From the NCBI RefSeq assembly GCF_000963925.1, contig NZ_BAMV01000011.1, positions 124,001-188,000 of the forward strand: a stretch of 64,000 bases of DNA, written 5' to 3'. A program made the position numbers and the translations under genes. The notes beneath the pieces were generated by a model. The model had not been told where the DNA came from, made no database searches, and saw only the letters and a program-made list of their open reading frames with translations. Shown one piece after another: positions 62,131 to 64,000 of the stretch (positions are counted from its first letter, which is position 1; the number at the start of each line of letters is the position of its first letter). Origin of the DNA: Acetobacter cibinongensis (GTDB taxonomy: Bacteria; Pseudomonadota; Alphaproteobacteria; Acetobacterales; Acetobacteraceae).

Positions 62131-64000
62131 GTGACGCAGGCGGCGCGCGATACTCTGACGGGCACCCTGGCAGTGGTGCCTCAAGACGCAAAAGACACGC
62201 TGCCGCCTGATGTGCATAAGGATGCACAGGACGCTTCCCCCATAGCACGGCCTGAAAAGGTGCGGGGGGACGTAGGCTGCGAGCGCCTGCTCTCTGTGGT
62301 GCGGGACTACGCACCACAAGCGGATCTGGACTTGATCCGCCATGCTTTTGATGTGGCCAAAGCGGCCCACGAAGGCCAGCTTCGTGACAATGGTGACCCC
62401 TACATAACGCACCCGTTGGCTGTGGCGATGATTCTGGCCGGTTTCCGGCTGGATGTGCCCTCCATTCTAACGGGGCTTCTGCATGATACGGTGGAAGATA
62501 CCGGTATTTCGCAGGAAGAGCTGCGTACCCAGTTTGGTGGAACTGTAGCTGATCTGGTGGATGGCGTAACCAAGCTGACCCGGCTTGAGCTACAGTCAGA
62601 CCGCACCAAACAGGCTGAGAATTTCCGCAAGCTTGTGCTGGCGATGTCTAAGGACATTCGCGTTCTGCTGGTTAAACTGGCGGACCGGCTGCACAATATG
62701 CGCACCCTCCATTTTGTGGAGCGTACAGACCGCCGCCAACGCATTGCGCGTGAAACGCTGGATATTTATGCCCCCCTTGCCGAGCGTATCGGTATGGATA
62801 GGGTCAAGACCGAACTCCAGAATCTGTCCTTTGCCCAGCTTGAGCCAGAAGCTGACGCGACCATTCGCGCCCGCCTGAACTATCTGCGCGGTCAAGGGGC
62901 CGATGTTATTGAAGAAGTGCGGCGCGAACTGCTGCGTTTGTGCCATGAAGCCGGCCTGCAGAACGTTCACGTCTCCGGGCGTGAAAAGTCTCCTTATTCC
63001 ATTTGGGAGAAAATGCAGCGTCGGAATGTAGCGTTCGAGCAGCTTTCAGACATCATGGCGTTTCGTGTCCTCGTGGAAACACGGGAAGACTGTTACATGG
63101 GGCTGGGTGCAGTTCACGCGGCCTATCCGGTGATTGCTGGCCGGTTCAAGGACTATATCTCCACCCCCAAGGCCAACGGTTATCAGAGCCTGCATACGGG
63201 TGTTACGCTTCGTTCCCCGCGCAACCAGAAGATTGAGGTGCAGATCCGGACCTCAGCCATGCATGACGTGGCTGAAAACGGTGTGGCAGCGCATTGGGCG
63301 TATAAGGAAGGTACTGCGGAGGATGAAAGCGGTCCGGCTGCCTTCCGCCGCCCGCGCTGGGTGCAGGATCTTCTGGAAATTCTTGAAGCCTCGTCTGCGC
63401 CGGATGAGTTTCTGGAAAATACCAAGCTTGAACTGTACCAGGATCAGGTTTTCTGTTTCTCACCCAAAGGTCAGCTTATCTCTCTGCCACGCGGGGCTAC
63501 ACCGGTTGACTTTGCTTACGCCGTGCATAGTCAGATTGGGGATTCCTGCGTAGGCGCAAAGATTAACGGTCGCCTCATGCCTTTGCGGCATGAGTTGCAG
63601 AACGGTGATCAGGTCGAGATTATGACCGCACGCGGCGGTGCGCCATCGCCGTCGTGGGAACGGTTTGTGGTGACCGGCAAGGCGCGGGCGCGTATTCGCC
63701 GCTTTGTGGCAGCGGCGCAACGACAGACCTATCTGGATAACGGGCGCGCCGCTCTGGCCAAAGCCTTCCGGCAGGAAGGGGTTGATGGCTCTGAAAAAAT
63801 TATTGAGACAACCCTCAAGGGCCTGAAGCAGAGCAGCCTGCAAGATCTGTATGTGTCGGTCGGGAACAATAATCTCGGGGCGCGGGATGTTGTCTATGCC
63901 GCCTATCCTGAGCTTCGCCGGGCCTCCCGTGCGCCGCGTATGGTGCCCGGCCTGCCGGGTGTTCTGGGGACAGCCGGTCCACGCCCACGCGGGCAACTGG
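62131..64000 (+). CDS. rsh: RelA/SpoT homologue (bifunctional (p)ppGpp synthetase/hydrolase), cut off by the right edge
   Basis: Makes and breaks (p)ppGpp in the stringent response. From GTG 62131 the frame is open to base 64000; about 623 codons are visible and the C-terminal ACT end is missing. Hydrolase HD site: His80, YITHPLAVAMIL and LLHDTVEDT; synthetase: FKDYISTPKANGYQSLHTGV with REKSPYSIWEKMQRRNVAFEQLSDIMAFRVLV; TGS domain: CFSPKGQLISLPRGATPVDFAYAVHSQIGD. Intact HD suggests both activities. N-terminal 50 residues are longer and less conserved. Coupled to rpoZ. Confidence 0.96.
   Translation, partial: MTQAARDTLTGTLAVVPQDAKDTLPPDVHKDAQDASPIARPEKVRGDVGCERLLSVVRDYAPQADLDLIRHAFDVAKAAHEGQLRDNGDPYITHPLAVAMILAGFRLDVPSILTGLLHDTVEDTGISQEELRTQFGGTVADLVDGVTKLTRLELQSDRTKQAENFRKLVLAMSKDIRVLLVKLADRLHNMRTLHFVERTDRRQRIARETLDIYAPLAERIGMDRVKTELQNLSFAQLEPEADATIRARLNYLRGQGADVIEEVRRELLRLCHEAGLQNVHVSGREKSPYSIWEKMQRRNVAFEQLSDIMAFRVLVETREDCYMGLGAVHAAYPVIAGRFKDYISTPKANGYQSLHTGVTLRSPRNQKIEVQIRTSAMHDVAENGVAAHWAYKEGTAEDESGPAAFRRPRWVQDLLEILEASSAPDEFLENTKLELYQDQVFCFSPKGQLISLPRGATPVDFAYAVHSQIGDSCVGAKINGRLMPLRHELQNGDQVEIMTARGGAPSPSWERFVVTGKARARIRRFVAAAQRQTYLDNGRAALAKAFRQEGVDGSEKIIETTLKGLKQSSLQDLYVSVGNNNLGARDVVYAAYPELRRASRAPRMVPGLPGVLGTAGPRPRGQL

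Overview
The window looks like chromosome from an acetic acid bacterium (Acetobacteraceae, most like Acetobacter or a close relative). This is an inference from gene content: a membrane-bound PQQ-dependent glucose dehydrogenase, a complete pqqABCDE cluster, an OprB-type porin, alphaproteobacterial RpoH and omega, and the conserved aminotransferase-hom-glpX-recJ order. I see no insertion sequence, prophage, CRISPR array, rRNA or integrase. One tRNA gene (His) is present. Both ends cut genes: a sensor kinase at the left edge and a RelA/SpoT homologue at the right.

Layout. 1-7.7 kb: a minus-strand heavy-metal efflux operon (outer membrane factor, fusion protein, RND pump, response regulator, kinase). 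7.9-10.1 kb: OprB porin and an SMR exporter. 10.1-12 kb: a PadR / HAAS / GIN-domain module. 12.1-20.9 kb: class A acid phosphatase, ilvE, selO, an orphan FecCD/FecE-type importer, an rluD-like gene, csaA, and an EamA exporter divergent from an Lrp-type regulator. 21-27 kb: an RhlE-like helicase, glucose dehydrogenase, tRNA-His and a PLP aminotransferase. 27-33.3 kb: glnB-glnA, a cupin/XRE regulator divergent from an amino acid permease, rpoH and a GNAT acetyltransferase. 33.4-41.1 kb: a minus-strand run of MFS transporter, recJ, glpX, hom, an aminotransferase and an OmpA-like lipoprotein. 41.3-44 kb: a ClpP-like protease, a ferritin-like protein and a secreted unknown. 44-48 kb: pqqEDCBA and a Spy/CpxP-like protein. 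48-49.2 kb: two tandem paralogous small membrane proteins in AT-rich DNA. 49.2-56.6 kb: NmrA-like oxidoreductase, ABC-F ATPase, a small protein coupled to a degenerate S24 repressor, lepA and metX-metW. 56.6-64 kb: a second RhlE-like helicase, a secreted endonuclease/phosphatase-fold protein, carbonic anhydrase, a NYN-domain protein, folK, rpoZ and rsh.

How it fits together. The pqq genes make the cofactor for the glucose dehydrogenase 20 kb away, the oxidative-fermentation core of these bacteria. glnB/glnA handle nitrogen. hom with metX/metW supplies methionine. RpoH, RSH and omega are global stress and growth regulators. The least explained parts are the tandem small membrane proteins with structured intergenic RNA (48.3-49.2 kb), the S24-like repressor without its protease residues (52.1 kb), the ferritin-like protein (42.2 kb), the secreted unknown after pqqE (43.2 kb), and the hairpins between pqqA and pqqB and over the ribosome binding site of the first helicase.
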